Shown: piece after piece, positions 48,341-61,329 of the stretch | How the letters are laid out: each line of letters begins with the position of its first letter | How positions within the stretch are numbered: the stretch's first letter is position 1 | Assembly (NCBI RefSeq): GCF_007655135.1 | Contig: NC_045128.1 | Span: forward strand, 14,648,230-14,712,229 | DNA: 64,000 nt | Reading direction: 5' to 3' | Source of the DNA: Punica granatum | Lineage: Eukaryota; Streptophyta; Magnoliopsida; Myrtales; Lythraceae | Program-made: the position numbers and the translations under genes | The notes under the pieces: generated by a model | What the model was told of the DNA's origin: nothing | The model's input: only the letters and a program-made list of their open reading frames with translations | The model's database searches: none

Positions 48341-49134
48341 CCACAAACAAGTTGAATGGCGAATTAGAAGCAAATTTTCACAAAGCACATCCACAGAGAA
48401 GCACAACAACATCCAATTCCACGAGTAATCCGAATTTTTTGCAACATGAACAGTACAGAGAAGCACGGCTCTTAACCCTAATTGGCATATTCGACATGTA
48501 ATTCGATGGAGCAACATGAAATTGGATGGAGAAGTTACCTCTTGACTTAGATATGGAAGTGGGAAATGAAAATCGGCTGCTCTTAAGAAGAGTAAGGACT
48601 GGTAGGGGCTGGGATGGGGAAACGCCTCGGCCAGCCAACAAAAGCAACTGAGGACTCTACTTCTTAATACAAGTGAGGGGTCCCTGCTTCTGTGTTGCCT
48701 TGGATGTTGAACAACGCGAATCTTGTCACGGGGTAAAGATCTGTGGACTGCGGAACGCGAGAAAAGCAGAAAGATTCGGCAAAGAGGAGCAGAAGGATGG
48801 AAGGAGTCGGGTTCACTCTCAGCTAACTTTCAAAGCTGAAAGAAGAATGGAGAAGACGGGGAGGAAGACAAGGATTCATGAAGAGAAGCGGAGAGATTCA
48901 GCAAGGAGAAGCGGATAGATTTGGCGAAGAGAAGCAAAAGGATGAAGGGGGGCCCGGTTCACTCTCAGTTAACCGTCAAAGCTAAAGGAAGAATGGAAAG
49001 GACGAGGAGGAAGACAAGGGGGCTCGCCAGTCAGACAAACGGTCGAAAAATGGGGTGTTGATTTTGTCGATTGTGGAAATAGTAGGATCGAGTTGAAATC
49101 TTTGAAATCCAACTCATAAACCAAACAGGCTATA

Positions 49135-49434
49135 GAATATATTTGGATTTAGAGTTGAGTTGAATTGAGTTGAATTTTGATTTTAATTGGTTTGTAATGA
49201 TTATATTGTTGAATTATGATAAAAAATATGATTAAGTAATAAATAGTTGATAGAAAGTAATTATTAAATAATGATTGTGTTAATTATGAAAAAAATAATA
49301 AATATTTAAGATAATTTAATATTAAAAATTAAATTGAATAATTAAATAAATCGAAAAAAAAGAAAAAGTGATAATTGTGTGCTGGAATCAAAATGATAGG
49401 GCAGAGTTAAAAGTTTTTTTAAAATCAAACACAG
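49135..49434. mobile_element. Tourist-like MITE abutting the Harbinger element
   Basis: The left end (TATTTGGATTTAGAGTTGAG) and the reverse complement of the right end (CTGTGTTTGATTTTAAAA) are imperfect inverted repeats. Internal sequence (GTAATGATTATATTGTTGAATTATGA) matches the MITE at 20990-21199 in the opposite orientation. It begins a few bases after the end of the larger Harbinger element, whose ends also read TTTGGTTT(T)A(T/G)(A/G)GTT. Confidence 0.65.
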
Positions 49435-49439
49435 CAGTG

Positions 49440-49956
49440 CCTCCTTTCTCCTTTCTTCCCCACTCCTCATCGCAACCTCTTCCAGAGCTCTGTAGCTGCT
49501 GGTCCTCCTCTCCTCCACCCGACCTTACCGCCCTCCGAAAGCGCCCGTCGGCGCCACCTCCGACCGCCGCGTCATTAAGCTCGGCCTCGAACTCCTCTTC
49601 CTCGCTCGACGGCCCCGCAACGACCTCCAAATTTGGGCCTCGGCCTGCAAATTCTGCAAAAATTGGGCCTGGGCTTGCAAAAAAGAGAGAGGCAATCGGT
49701 TCATCATCTCCTTCATTCATCTGTCCGTGGGAACATCGCAGCGAGCCAGCGTGAGATTGAAGCTGCAGAGCTTCCCCACTGCCCTCAGCTCACTGCTCCA
49801 ATGGCCCCGCGCTGCCCCATGCCCGAACCACTTACCATCTTCTGAAGCAAAGTATTAAGATTATATTAACACTTTAACAAGAAGCAGGCAGGGCTTTGCC
49901 CCCCTTTTGCTCGGGAAGGGTTCGGTTCGGTTTCGCTTTTCCAGCTTGTTCCGGCA
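49440..49956 (+). promoter_or_regulatory. ECR1 upstream region
   Basis: GC- and CT-rich sequence compared with the flanks, without a recognised protein domain on either strand, up to the ECR1 start at 49957. It probably contains the promoter and 5'UTR. A divergent gene cannot be excluded, but I see no support for one. Confidence 0.4.
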
Positions 49957-52900
49957 ATGGCGGACTCCGCGACCAGCAGATCGAGAGACCTCGATAAGCT
50001 CCTCCTCCGACCCGGCAACCTCGTCGGCCCCAGCTTCGAACCCGGCCCAGAGGTACCTCCCTCCCAGTTGCCATCCATATCTCTTCCTCAAATTTTTATA
50101 GCATTTTATTTTATTTTATTTTTAGTGTTGCTTCTAAGTCTAAGCCTACCCTTGAATCCTTTTTCTTTCTGTAGCCTTGTAGTTAAAACTTTTTGTCTAC
50201 CGTCTTTGGGCAGTTGAGAGACGATCTTCGCGATTATGCGAGAGTTCTGGTGGTGGGGGCAGGTGGGTTGGGGTGTGAATTGCTCAAGGACCTGGCTTTG
50301 TCGGGTTTCAAGAACTTGGATGTTATCGATATGGACCGTATCGAGGTCACGAATCTCAATCGCCAGTTTCTCTTCAGGTATCAGAGAACTCTTGCAATAC
50401 AGTGCGGAGCTGTTCGGTTCCACTTTTTCCAGATATTTGATCCTCATATCAGATACTCACTTGAACCGAGTTTCAGTTTTTTTATCAGTTATAAACTCAG
50501 TTGGTCGTATCTGTTTCCGGCATAAGTATAACCATGAATCATATTGGTGAGTGTAAGAGAAAACATCCATCCTCATTTGTGGGGGCAAAATGTAACTATT
50601 ATCTTATAAGGGCAAGGGAAAGCCTTGTTTGAATGATGTTAGTAAATGAGATGAGAGGAGATGTATCGATGCCATTGTGCAATCATAAATATTTTTTTCG
50701 ACAGGTTCCTACATCTGCTATAACTGGTAGGGGAGAATAATCTGTTTATCTTATAAGAAATTCCATTGCTAGCTATTCAGAAGGCATGGCTTAAGACTAA
50801 ATCAATCTAATTTTGGTTAAATGGTGAATTGAATGTGGTGATATTGAACTTTACATGTTGATGATTTGTATTGGTATCCCTTGTCTAACTTGGGTAAGCT
50901 AGAAGATGGCCTACTGAATGAATAGCTGCATTTAAAAGCATTTTCTATTCACATCCCACTAACTCTTTGATACTCAGACTGCTCTTACTTCAGTTCATGG
51001 GCATATTTGATATTTGATACTCGCTATGCAGTCCAGGGTCATTCATGGTCCAATATCTCTCCATATTCTATGATATAATTCCTGCCTTTTCTGTGTTTGT
51101 TCATCATTTAATTTGCCTTGGTTGATTTCCTATTGATGAATTGTCACTTTTATAGGCTCGAAGATGTTGGGAAACCAAAAGCGGAGGTCGCAGCTAAGCG
51201 TGTCATGGAGAGAGTGAATGGTGTGAACATTGTGCCACACTTTTGCAGGATCGAGGACAAAGAGCTCGACTTCTATAACGACTTCAATATTATTGTCTTG
51301 GGTCTTGACTCCATTGAGGCACGAAGCTACATAAATGCTGTTGCATGTAGTTTTCTAGGTGCAAATTCTGGTCCATATGATCTGAATAATCCAATATTTT
51401 CAGTATACACACACACACACACACATATATTTATTGCCAAAAGGAACTTTTGCTTCCCATCTTTTACTTATATTACAAAGTTTTGATGTCGATAATCTTC
51501 AAATTGCTTCAAAAGGCTTTTGATCCTCACATAATGATGGCAGGACGCTGAAAGTCCATTAGTTATTAAAAATTTCTGATCATTATTGTGTGGACTTGGA
51601 GCATGCCAAATGGTGTCATTTCTTACTGAATAAATAGTAGCATTAATAATTTCCATGGAAGCCTGCAAATCTTAGGCTCTATTTAATTAAGGAAATCAAT
51701 GGAAACTTTCCATGTCTTGTTTTTCTGCAGGAATAAAAACAAAAGAAACTCTATACTGAAGCACGTGAACTGCATTCTCACTCATTTTTACCTTTATTTT
51801 GTTTTTTGAAAGAAAGAAAAGCTGGAAAATTGTCCCCAGTTCTCAAGAGTTTGACTGATACTTAAATCTTCTTAGATCCGGCTGTATATGGAAATGTCTA
51901 CTCTATTAGTTTGGAAGGATTAGATGGAAGCAGAATGATTAACTAATGGACTTTCAGCGTCCTGCCATCATTATGTGAGGATAAGCCTTTTAGCTGCTCA
52001 TTATACTGGTGTTTGACATTTCTCATCCTTCACACGTATGTAGAATACAATGTTGATGACACCCCGAGAGAAGAAACAATAAAACCCATGGTGGATGGTG
52101 GAACCGAAGGTTTCAAAGGCCATGCAAGGGTTATTTTACCTGGCATTACACCGTGCTTCGAATGTACTATTTGGCTGTTTCCTCCTCAAGTGAAGTTTCC
52201 TCTCTGTACTCTCGCCGAAACCCCTAGAACTGCAGCTCATTGTATAGAATATGCACATCTTATAAAATGGGATGAGGTAAAAATTCCATTTACACTCTTT
52301 CCAGTCGTGGCAATGATCTTTGATTGGAATCATTGACAGAGTGCTTTGGTTATGATTCTTGTTCATTTCTGATTGTAGGTTCATAGTGGAAAGGCATTTG
52401 ATCCTGATGACCCAGAACATATGCAATGGGTCTATAAAGAGGTTAATTTCTATTTTCAGCCTGGGATTTTATCAGTATGTATCTAGGAAACAAGTAGTGC
52501 TGGGTCTTCATGCTGATTTTAATCTTGTTCCAACAGGCTGTGAAAAGAGCCGAGCTTTTCGGTATTCCAGGAGTAACATATTCCCTCACTCAGGTAATCA
52601 TTAGCATGAGGTATTGATAGTTCTAAATCTAACCAATTTTTTCCATCCTCAGACAAGTGGTTCAGTTTCTCCTTTGCTATTGTTATTTTGTGTAAAAGAC
52701 TTCCATGCACACTTGAGAAGCATGGGTCATTTTCAGAGCAGTTTGATTTTTTTGTGATGAAAATTGAAGATCAGTCATCAGTATGACCTTCTAATTATTT
52801 CTTTCAACAAAACAACTTGTGGCCTTAACAAGAAGTAAATACGTTATATGAATAGCCCTACCTCTTCATATTGTAATTTGAATTTTGACTATGTCATTAT

Positions 52901-53998
52901 CTAATGGCTAATTTGATATCAATCTTTATTTGCAGGGTGTTGTGAAGAATATTATACCAGCTATTGCTTCAACCAATGCAATCATTTCCGCTGCATGTGC
53001 TCTTGAAACTTTGAAGATTGCATCAGGATGCAGCAAAACTTTATCCAACTACTTAACGTGCGCCTTCTTCTCTTCTATTGATGATTGCATTTTTGAGTTC
53101 CTTTTTCTTGGGCTTTGTTTTGCTTGTAACTTATCTTAGGCTATCTCTCTATCCATGACTGCAAGATCTGCTGTGATGTGTCCATTCAAAAATTTCAGGT
53201 ATAATGGCGTGGAAGGTCTTCATATCAAAGCCACCGAATTCGTGAGGAATAAAGATTGTCTTGTTTGTGGTCCTGGGGTCCTAATTGAGTTAGATACCGC
53301 AGTTACCCTACGAAAGGTTCTTGTGCATTCTTATTTACCTGTTTTCTGGTTCTACTTAGAATTTATTATTTGTTGAGATAAAAATTACGCCCAATTTAAG
53401 GAGCACACAACCCTTGCCTGTTCTGCTTTGCAGAACATTTCTTATGTTGAAAATATGTTGGTATTTCCTTCCTTATAATTTTCGAAAACTGAGGTCGGGT
53501 TATAATCTGTAACCGGAAAAACAGCTTCTAAACTGTAGCCCAACCCATGTTATACCTTGGCTTTGTGCTTCTCTGGATTGACGAAACAAAACCACCAAGT
53601 GCCATATAGTATTAACTAGTGACGTTCCACCTTGTACTTTCTTCTGAACAGAAATTTCTGATGCTCTGTACTCATTACTTCCCTTTCATTTTTCTATGGA
53701 TATGTAGTTCATTGACATGCTTGAGGAACACCCGAGACTGCTTCTATCAAAGGCAAGTGTTACGCACAGGGGGAAAAATTTATACATGCAGGCACCACCA
53801 GTGCTTGAGGAGATGACTCGATCGAACCTAAGCCTGCCGCTCTTTGATCTTATGGGTAAAGTGTCAAGAGATGTCGTCCATGTGGCTGGTCTATCTAGCA
53901 TGGATAACAAGAAAGCCTCAAGCATGAGGAAGTTGCGGGTTGCTTTCAAGGGAGTGCCTGATGGTGTCACGGACATGGACATGGCTGGTGGAGCATGA
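49957..53998 (+). CDS. ECR1: NEDD8/RUB-activating enzyme E1 catalytic subunit
   Basis: Nine exons: 49957-50052, 50214-50377, 51156-51358, 52044-52276, 52379-52441, 52537-52593, 52936-53057, 53199-53316 and 53708-53998. They join in frame into 448 aa, close to plant ECR1. Together with AXR1 it forms the E1 that adenylates and transfers RUB/NEDD8 for cullin modification. The nucleotide-binding motif [18 protein letters not shown] starts at residue 47, followed by [20 protein letters not shown]. Cys209 in [11 protein letters not shown] is the expected catalytic cysteine by comparison with UBA3. Cys192/Cys195 (TPCFEC) and Cys333/Cys336 (DCLVC) fit the structural zinc site. The C-terminal ubiquitin-fold domain ends in [22 protein letters not shown] lies in intron 3. 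Confidence 0.96.
51511..51991. mobile_element. MITE-like inverted-repeat element in ECR1 intron 3
   Basis: The left arm (51511-51567: AAAAGGCTTTTGATCCTCAC, then ATAATGATGGCAGGACGCTG, AAAGTCCATTAGTTA) is almost exactly the reverse complement of the right arm (51939-51991). The arms are about 55 bp and nearly identical, pointing to a fairly recent insertion. A TSD was not found. Flanking exons 3 and 4 and their splice sites are intact. Confidence 0.85.
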
Positions 53999-55467
53999 CA
54001 TTCTGAGTTTGCTATCGGTCAAGCCAGTACAGTCAGAGCCGCTGATCGAGTGATTGAGTTTGTCCTCTTTTGCTTCTCTAAGTAGATTAGATGTTGAGGG
54101 CAGAAGAGGCGAGGGAGGGTGATTTGACGACAATTTATACACGTATTATGATTTTGGCTTGAGTCGATGATCTCTATGGGCTAAATTCTTTCCAGTTAGA
54201 GGCTAGGTGCTTCTTAAATCAGATTAATGCCGTTATTAGCCTCTGCTCACAAGCTAGAGCCCAGTATGAAACTCTGGCGGCACAATATTGCCCTCAAAAC
54301 ACGAGCCCCTGGATTTGTTCTTCTAAATTATAATGAATTGTCTAATTAAGATCCTAACATAGCGTTTGGTAAAGAAATTAAATTTGATTTAATTTAATTT
54401 ATTTGATTTGAGGAGATGAAAATAAAAGTAGTTAGGAAAGTATATAAGAGAATTTAAAAAAGAAGATAAAAAAGTTATGATTTTGTTGTCGAATTGGAAA
54501 AAGTATTGAATAGTTTAGATAATTTAGTATAAAAAAATTAATTTAAATAATAAATAAAAAAAATATGAGAGAGAATTTGAAGAATTTTTTTTATGTAATA
54601 ATTCTATTGTTGAAGTGAGATAAAAATAAAGTTAATGAAACATACTACGAGTATCTTTTATCTCCGGTGGTTATTCCACCAAGCATTTGCTGCTTGTTCA
54701 TCCATTGCATTATCTAATGCAAGGTTAAACCTATTGGCTTATCTATTCCTCTGCATGAGTTAAAGCCTCTTAGGGCCACTGTCAGCCACTCTTCCGCCCC
54801 AAGTGAATACAAGATGTGCATTTGCTTTGGCAAATCTGCACTGGTCGTGTTGTGCAGGCAAACTCAATCTCTCTCGAAGCATTACCAACTGATAATGAAT
54901 TTTGAATACTGAATGATGATTCAAGTGAAGAAACATTACTGTTTGATACCGAAGCAAAGGTCGGTTGATATTACCATTATCAATTGAAAGTAACCTGACA
55001 GGATTTCATTTATGAACAATGTGGTACTCTCATTCACAATATTTTATTTACCGAAGATAATTCAAATTTCAACGATTCTTAAAGAGAAAATCATAAGTTT
55101 CTCGGTTGTAAAATTGGACTGAGAGTGGGAGAAACGCTTCTTCAAGTTCAACTGCTCTTATTCAAACCAAGAGGGCTTCTCTCTTAGTCTTTGATTTATT
55201 TTTTTAAAATTTTAAAATTTTAAAATCAGAATATACATTTAGAGCAGCAGTAGCAACTTGTTGCTTCTCTTAAATTTCAAAGGGTTCGTATAATTCAATG
55301 GAGCCAAAGGTTTCATTTTATGCTTCTGGTCTCCCCCACTCGGTGAGTTGGGCTTCACTGGGGCTTTCTCTATGGTGGATATAGGAGAATGGGCCTAAAG
55401 GCCCGCTTACTCAGGGCCCGAGCCCTATGCTAACTATATCATCCTCTTGATTTATGTATTTGTCCAT

Positions 55468-55468
<1 letters not shown>
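53999..55468. other. ECR1 3' region and intergenic DNA
   Basis: The first part is the ECR1 3'UTR. About 54362-54640 is AT-rich with GCGTTTGGTAAAG at one end, and may be another old Tourist-type MITE (low certainty). From 54650 to 55468 no gene was recognised. Confidence 0.4.

Positions 55469-55512
<44 letters not shown>
55469..55512. repeat. 44-bp homopolymeric C run
   Basis: Forty-four uninterrupted C residues, 18 bp before the MULE target-site duplication. On the minus strand this is G44, a potential G-quadruplex former. Runs this long are rare and prone to sequencing or assembly error, so the exact length may be unreliable. Confidence 0.9.
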
Positions 55513-58500
55513 TTCTGGTTTGTGGGAACAATTGCACCAGGAGTAAACTGGCAATTTCATTCCCGACTTACGCAAATTGCATCATCTGGGTCACTGGAAA
55601 AAATGTGTCGCATCAGTTTGGTCCTCGGTAACATCAAATCCATTCCACGGTCCCTTGCCGTTATAACTCCGTGAGAGGCCTAGATTAATGTGTATCAAAA
55701 AGGTCCTTATGTCTGTATTTGTAATTTAGGCTTTTTTTTCATCTTTTTATACAACTTTGGTTTCCAATTATCATCAACAGAGTTCTTATCAGTTACATCA
55801 ATATAGTCTTCTACCCTTAATGAAACAGATTGAGCACTCTGTAACATATTTGCTGTAATATAGGCTCAAAATCTGTTGTGCACTAGTGTGAGAACATAAT
55901 GATAAAATTTCAAAATGAATAAAGCAACTAAACCAATTAGCGACAATTAATATTAATTTAATATAAAATTCATTACAGTTAGAGGTTCCGAGTCACCCCA
56001 GTTACAAAATACATCAACTTTAACATATAACAATTCAACAAAAAACCCAACATGTACAATTCAGCACGCGTACTGCCTTCAGCATAACTCAACATGTACA
56101 ATCCAGCTAAAAACACAGCAAAAAACTATCTATGCCCCAACCTAATTACATTCCAATATTCACAGTCTTCATAATCCAAAATGCATCTGAGTATGTTCTA
56201 AAGCAAGATCAGCTGAGTAAGAAAAGACAACTGTCATCATTGAGGAGGCCTTGGTGCTCATGTGTTCATCAAGGTTGCAAACCTTTGGGCAGTTCCGGCA
56301 CTGACACATTGAATGGTTTCCTTTGTAATAGGAGCTCTTGGATGGGGCATCATGCTAGGTCTCATAGGCGGTGGTCTGAATGCAATTCCACCTGGAGGAG
56401 TGACCTGCATGTTGGCAAGATCATCTGCAAAGGAAAAGTGCTGCCAAGGACCCTATACATCAAGCAAAATGATATTAGGATGACAAAGTTAATTAATTCA
56501 ATAATGTCATACTGAAATTATTAAAAAACAAAACTAAAATTTTACATGTGTGGTGTGATGGTCAGTCTGTAAGGGTTGTACTGATTGAAGTTCAGGTTGA
56601 GATGGGATAGGACCAAAATGTCCATCCTGAGCAGCAGTTGGCGCATCATTTACACCATCACCTGCAGCAGCTGAGCCCCCCCTACTTGGCACCTGAGATG
56701 CTCTGGTTTCCTTATTTGCACCATAAACTGGCACATCAAATGGCCTTGTTTCGTTAGTTGCAGCAGCTGTGTCCCTATCACTTAAGTTAGCCTTGCAACT
56801 GGTCTTCTTATGTCCAACCTGTTTGCATTTGGAGCACCTAGGAGGGCCAAGCTTCCTCTTCATCTTGTGAGGATTAGAGTCTTCTTATGGCGCCTTCTTT
56901 CTCTTGGTTTTTGGTTTCCCTGGTTTTCTCTTCACAATGGGAGGTTGGGTAGGGTCAAAACCAGTTTTCTCCCAAAATCCCTCACCAGCTGCAGGGTTGA
57001 TGTAGTTAGAGTATATCTTGTCATTGGTCTCCTTGGTTAGCCAACAGTGGACAAATTGTTCAGTTTTTTCACTATTAGGTTGATATAAGCAAGGGCATGC
57101 TCGCATGGAATGCTAAACAACTCCCAAGATCTGCATGAATATGTCATCTCTTTCAAGTTAACAGCACACTTTGAATGGGGAGGACAAGTTACCTCAAACT
57201 TTACTCTATTGAGATCCCCTGACTAGTGAGGAGTCCAATAGATTATCTTTTGATGCAGTTTATCAAGCTTCATTTTGACTTATTTACAGAGGGGTCATTG
57301 GCTCTTGGCAATCAATGCCTGTGTGTTCACCCTTTTGCTAGTGATATACATCCTTATCCCTTCAAGCATCGTAATTATGGGCTTGCCCCTATATTTGAGG
57401 ATTGCCCCATTAAACTGCTCACACATATTGGATGTGACTGCTTGATTCTTGCATACAGTGTCAAAGGCTGACCTGCTCCACTTATCTACAGGGATGTCAT
57501 TCAGCCATTTTGCAGCATCCTTATTCAGCCTGTCAAACACCATCATTGCTTCAGCAAAATGGCATTGTGTTGTTGCCTTAGTACATGCCTAGAATGCTCT
57601 TTCATACTCTAGGGTGTTGCTAAATTTCTTGATAAAGTTAGCAAAGATATGTCTGCAACAATATCTATGTCCTGCACCATGACAAACTAACTCCAAAGCA
57701 CTATCCAATCCCTGCATCAGAAATGAATGAATTAATGCAAATAAGTTATCAGTAGGAGAACCTAAAGGATGTTATTACATTTCCATGTGAAGGACAAGAT
57801 TGGTTACCTTTTGTCTATCAGAAATAAAAGTGAACCCCTTCTCCACTAGATCCCTAAAATTATTCACTAGGTTTTTAAGAAACTAAATCCAGTTTTCCTG
57901 TTCTCCACATTCACAATGTCGTATGCTATCACATAAAAATAGTTGTTCCCATTTTGACTCACAGCAGATAGTAATTGTTCATCATAATATCCCTTGAGGA
58001 AGCAGCCATCCAAGCCAATCAGGGGTCTACACCCAGTCAAAAAACCCCTTTTGCAAGTTTCTAAACAGATATACATTCTGTAAAACTCATGAGTATATGG
58101 TATACATTGCAAGCCAATAGTTGATCCAATTATCTTCAATAGCTCATTAGCATAATTACGCAACTTTGCATATTGCTCCTTCTCTTGGTCTTCACAGATT
58201 TCATGAGCCAATTTCAGAGCCATAGATACTATGGCATCATTGATCTTTACTTTATACCTGTGGATCATGTAGTCATATGCTACTTGTCCAGTTACGTCTA
58301 GCTGATTCTTGACAAGTGGGACCAACTTAGGGGCTATCCACTCCTTTGTTGCAAGCTTGTTTGTCATCTTTCTAGTACATGTGTGCTTAGAATGGAAAGT
58401 CTTCACTTGGAAAACTTTACTTGCCTTGTTTTCTGAGCATAGTATGGCCCAAGGACATCCCCGGCCCTTACTACCCACATCCCTCTCAACATATAAAGCT

Positions 58501-59099
58501 CTGACCCTCTCATTATCATTTTTCACAAAATCAACTTCCCTCCCAATTGAGATATTCAAATCTCTCACAACATTCTTGAACTGCTCCAAACTCTCAAACT
58601 CCATTAACTTAGTGATAACAACAACTGCTTTCATCTTCTGGATTGAAACATGGATACCCGATATGCTCATTGTCTGAATCTTCATCATGGATTGACTTTA
58701 TCTCATTTGTTTCATAGCCCTCACATACCTGCTCTTCTTCAAGGTTGGCATCAGATGTGGATGCACCAGCAGCAGCAGATGAGAATGTAGCAGGACCTCT
58801 GTATATTTCATCTGTAATGCTTCCTTCCATCTCCTGTGCAAAGCTAAAAGTACCTGCAAACATGTGCTCCCTCTCAGCAGTTGTCTTGTCTTTGAACCTT
58901 CCTTTGCTTTTATATCCTATTTTCTTAATGGATTTTGAGGTATAATAGCTTGATTTCTCCTTACACTTTCTCTTCATTCTCTTCCCAGACTGCGTGCTTT
59001 CTTCACTTCCTTGCACTTCTCCTTCACCTCCTTGTACTCATTCGCCTCCACCTAAATCAACTCGTCCATCATCAAACTCCTCTAAATTATTGTTATATG

Positions 59100-59335
59100 G
59101 TCCCAGCTTGTAGCTGCTGTCATTTGTGGTGTCATCTTCCTGATCACCTTCCTTTTCCTGATCACTTTCCTCTTCTTGATCACGTTCTTCTTCCTGATCA
59201 TCTTCCTGTCCCTGATCATCTTTCTGTCCCTGATCATCATCCTCTTCCCGATCATCATCTTATTCCTAATCACCTACCTCTCCCTGATCAGCTTCCTCTC
59301 CCTGATGACTTTCCTCTTGCATTCTCTTTCTCTCA
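59100..59335. repeat. Short tandem repeat encoding an Asp/Glu/Gln-rich tract
   Basis: An imperfect repeat of about 18-21 bp (CTTCCTCTTCCTGATCA-like) makes a D-Q-E-E-E-type acidic stretch on the minus strand, in the MULE transposase linker. The plus-strand open frame here is its shadow. Confidence 0.8.
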
Positions 59336-60094
59336 AGCTCTCGAACCTCATCTAAGGGCACGTTTGGTTCGCAGGATTAGAATAGACGGGGAATAGAATA
59401 GACTGAGATTAGAATAGACTGGGATTAGAATAGACAGGGAATAGAATGGAAATTCTGATAAAATTTTTGTGTTTGGTTGGAGGGAATAAACAGGGAATAG
59501 AATTATAATTCTGATGTTTGGTTGGGTTGAATAAGGAATAGAAAGAACAGAAATAAAATAAAAAAGACAGAAATGCCCTTCATATAAATATAATGGGTTT
59601 TATAAGATAAATAGATAACTTTAATGACAATTTCTGTAATTAATAAAAAATAAAATTTTTAAAAATATAAAGAAAGGTAATTCTAAAAATTAAAAAATTA
59701 AAAAATTAAATTAAATTACTAAAAATTGTGTTTTTTAATAAAATTAATTATTTTAATAATGTAATAAGCATAATTATCTATTTTATAATAAAAAAATATA
59801 AACATAGTTTACATATCCATTATTAGAATGTCGAAACACCAGTTTACATATCGTCCTCCAACTTGCAGGCCTCACTTTATAGACGATTAATTTATTATTC
59901 ACGTAATACTCGGTTTAAAATGAACTTTTCTGCTGTCTTAACCAAAAGAAATTGCATCGGTCGTAGTTAAGTCCAATAGTTTTGATAATCAACAACTTCT
60001 GCGGTACAACTCCATACATAATTAAACATAATTTAAACAAATAAAAAAAAGCTATTATCATTGATGCTAACAGCCAAAACTTCGGGACTTGATT

Positions 60095-60357
60095 TCACAC
60101 ATAGCTGTCAATGAACGACTTCCTCATCTCATCAACAATAGTGAAAAAAGCTGGTCCTTGAAGACGCTCTCGATAACGAACAACTCCGTGTCTGTGGTGT
60201 CGGACCCGCAAAGTGATATCGTCCAAAGTGATATCGTCGACTTTACTAGGCCACCTCTGTTGGAGAAAGCACAGTAGCTTCCCATGAGAATGTTGCCAGC
60301 GATGGTTTGCCTGAACACTTCCACTCCAAGGACATCGGCAACCATCTCCTCTGTTTC
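60095..60357 (-). pseudogene. EIF6: Captured eIF6 gene fragment
   Basis: On the minus strand, just after an acceptor-like TAG at 60358-60360: [38 protein letters not shown], then a junction, then [18 protein letters not shown], and in a shifted frame [16 protein letters not shown] followed by a stop. These match the C-terminal third of plant eIF6, the factor that keeps 60S subunits from joining 40S. About 45-50 residues normally between GGLV and CGSDTT are missing. At the junction a roughly 14-bp sequence (ACGATATCACTTTG) occurs twice. The fragment cannot make eIF6. Confidence 0.92.
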
Positions 60358-61329
60358 CTATTCAAAGTGAATAAGCTTAACTGCTACACGAGAAAAATCC
60401 TCAAAAGAGATTATAACACACTGTTTGCAAGTCCTAAGGAAGTCCATCAACATGGTCTTCCAAGCTACATGGTGTTATAGTAAGCATTCTGGATATAACT
60501 ACAAATGGCAAGAAGCTGCAATAGCTATCAAAACGATAGAAATGTAGTCTAAGGAGATTACTGCTCAGAATTTTTGTTAAACTGGATCATACCTTTTCTT
60601 GTTATAGATACTCATCGACAACAATTTCTCATGACATCAGAACACTAAGAAAACATTTTTAATCGGTCCATCCATGCTACATTGAAGGGCCTTTTCCTTA
60701 ATCAGTAAATCCTCTGAAGATTCTTTATCTTTTAAATACTTCAGCTTGCAAATAAAGATCCTTTCCTCAAATAGTAGAACCTAATCAGCAAACACCTCAG
60801 TTTAATCAGCAAACACATCCCTAGTTGAATCAGTTTAATTAGCGAACTAATTCTTTCTTTCCCCAGAGAATCCAGCTCCCTAATTTTACGGTAAAATTGT
60901 GCAGAAGCATGTTTCTCATTTAAGTTCAGATCAATCAGTTACTACCATTTCTCCTAATGAAACCTATCAAGAACTTAAGTCAGCAACAACACATTGCTGT
61001 GTTTAGATTTGGAGATGAAAACCGAAAATTTTCCCCAGTTGAATCAGCGGGTATTCGGGGTAGATGAACACCGAAATTTTTTTCCCCAAATTTGCCCCTC
61101 ATAAGACTCAAAACTGAAGCTATGCCTTCAAGACAACCTAAAACGGCAAAACCGAATCAAAACCTACTGGAAATTCGAAAACCCTAACTTGAAAATCACT
61201 TTCCTGAACTTGAAATTGAAAACCCTAACTTGATAATCGACTACCCTAGAATAAAAATTGAAAGCTTGGACTTGATAAGCAGCGGGAGAAGCCTAAATTA
61301 TAATGGATTCGAGGGGTAGAAACCGAGCA

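Larger units (their letters stand above)
44970..49131 (-). mobile_element. Decayed PIF/Harbinger transposon
   Basis: About 4.2 kb. The left end (CCCTTTGGTTTTATAGTT...ATTTCAACTCAATTTTA) and the reverse complement of the right end (CCTGTTTGGTTTATGAGTT...ATTTCAACTCGATCCTA) form imperfect inverted repeats of about 45 bp. It carries a Harbinger transposase pseudogene (45317-46665) and a second ORF (about 46930-47745), both on the minus strand, the usual two-gene layout. The 3-bp TSD expected for this superfamily is no longer clear. Internal tandem repeats (298 bp and 85 bp units) have expanded it. Confidence 0.8.

Noticed and set aside
49368..49754. 128-codon plus-strand frame upstream of ECR1
   Set aside because: GC-rich, low-complexity Ser/Pro sequence with open frames on both strands; probably promoter or leader DNA.
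55447..55674. Frame with a proline homopolymer
   Set aside because: The prolines come from the C44 run, and the frame continues into the MULE end.
58935..59396. Plus-strand frame with D-H-L-P-type repeats
   Set aside because: Antisense shadow of the acidic low-complexity linker of the MULE transposase.
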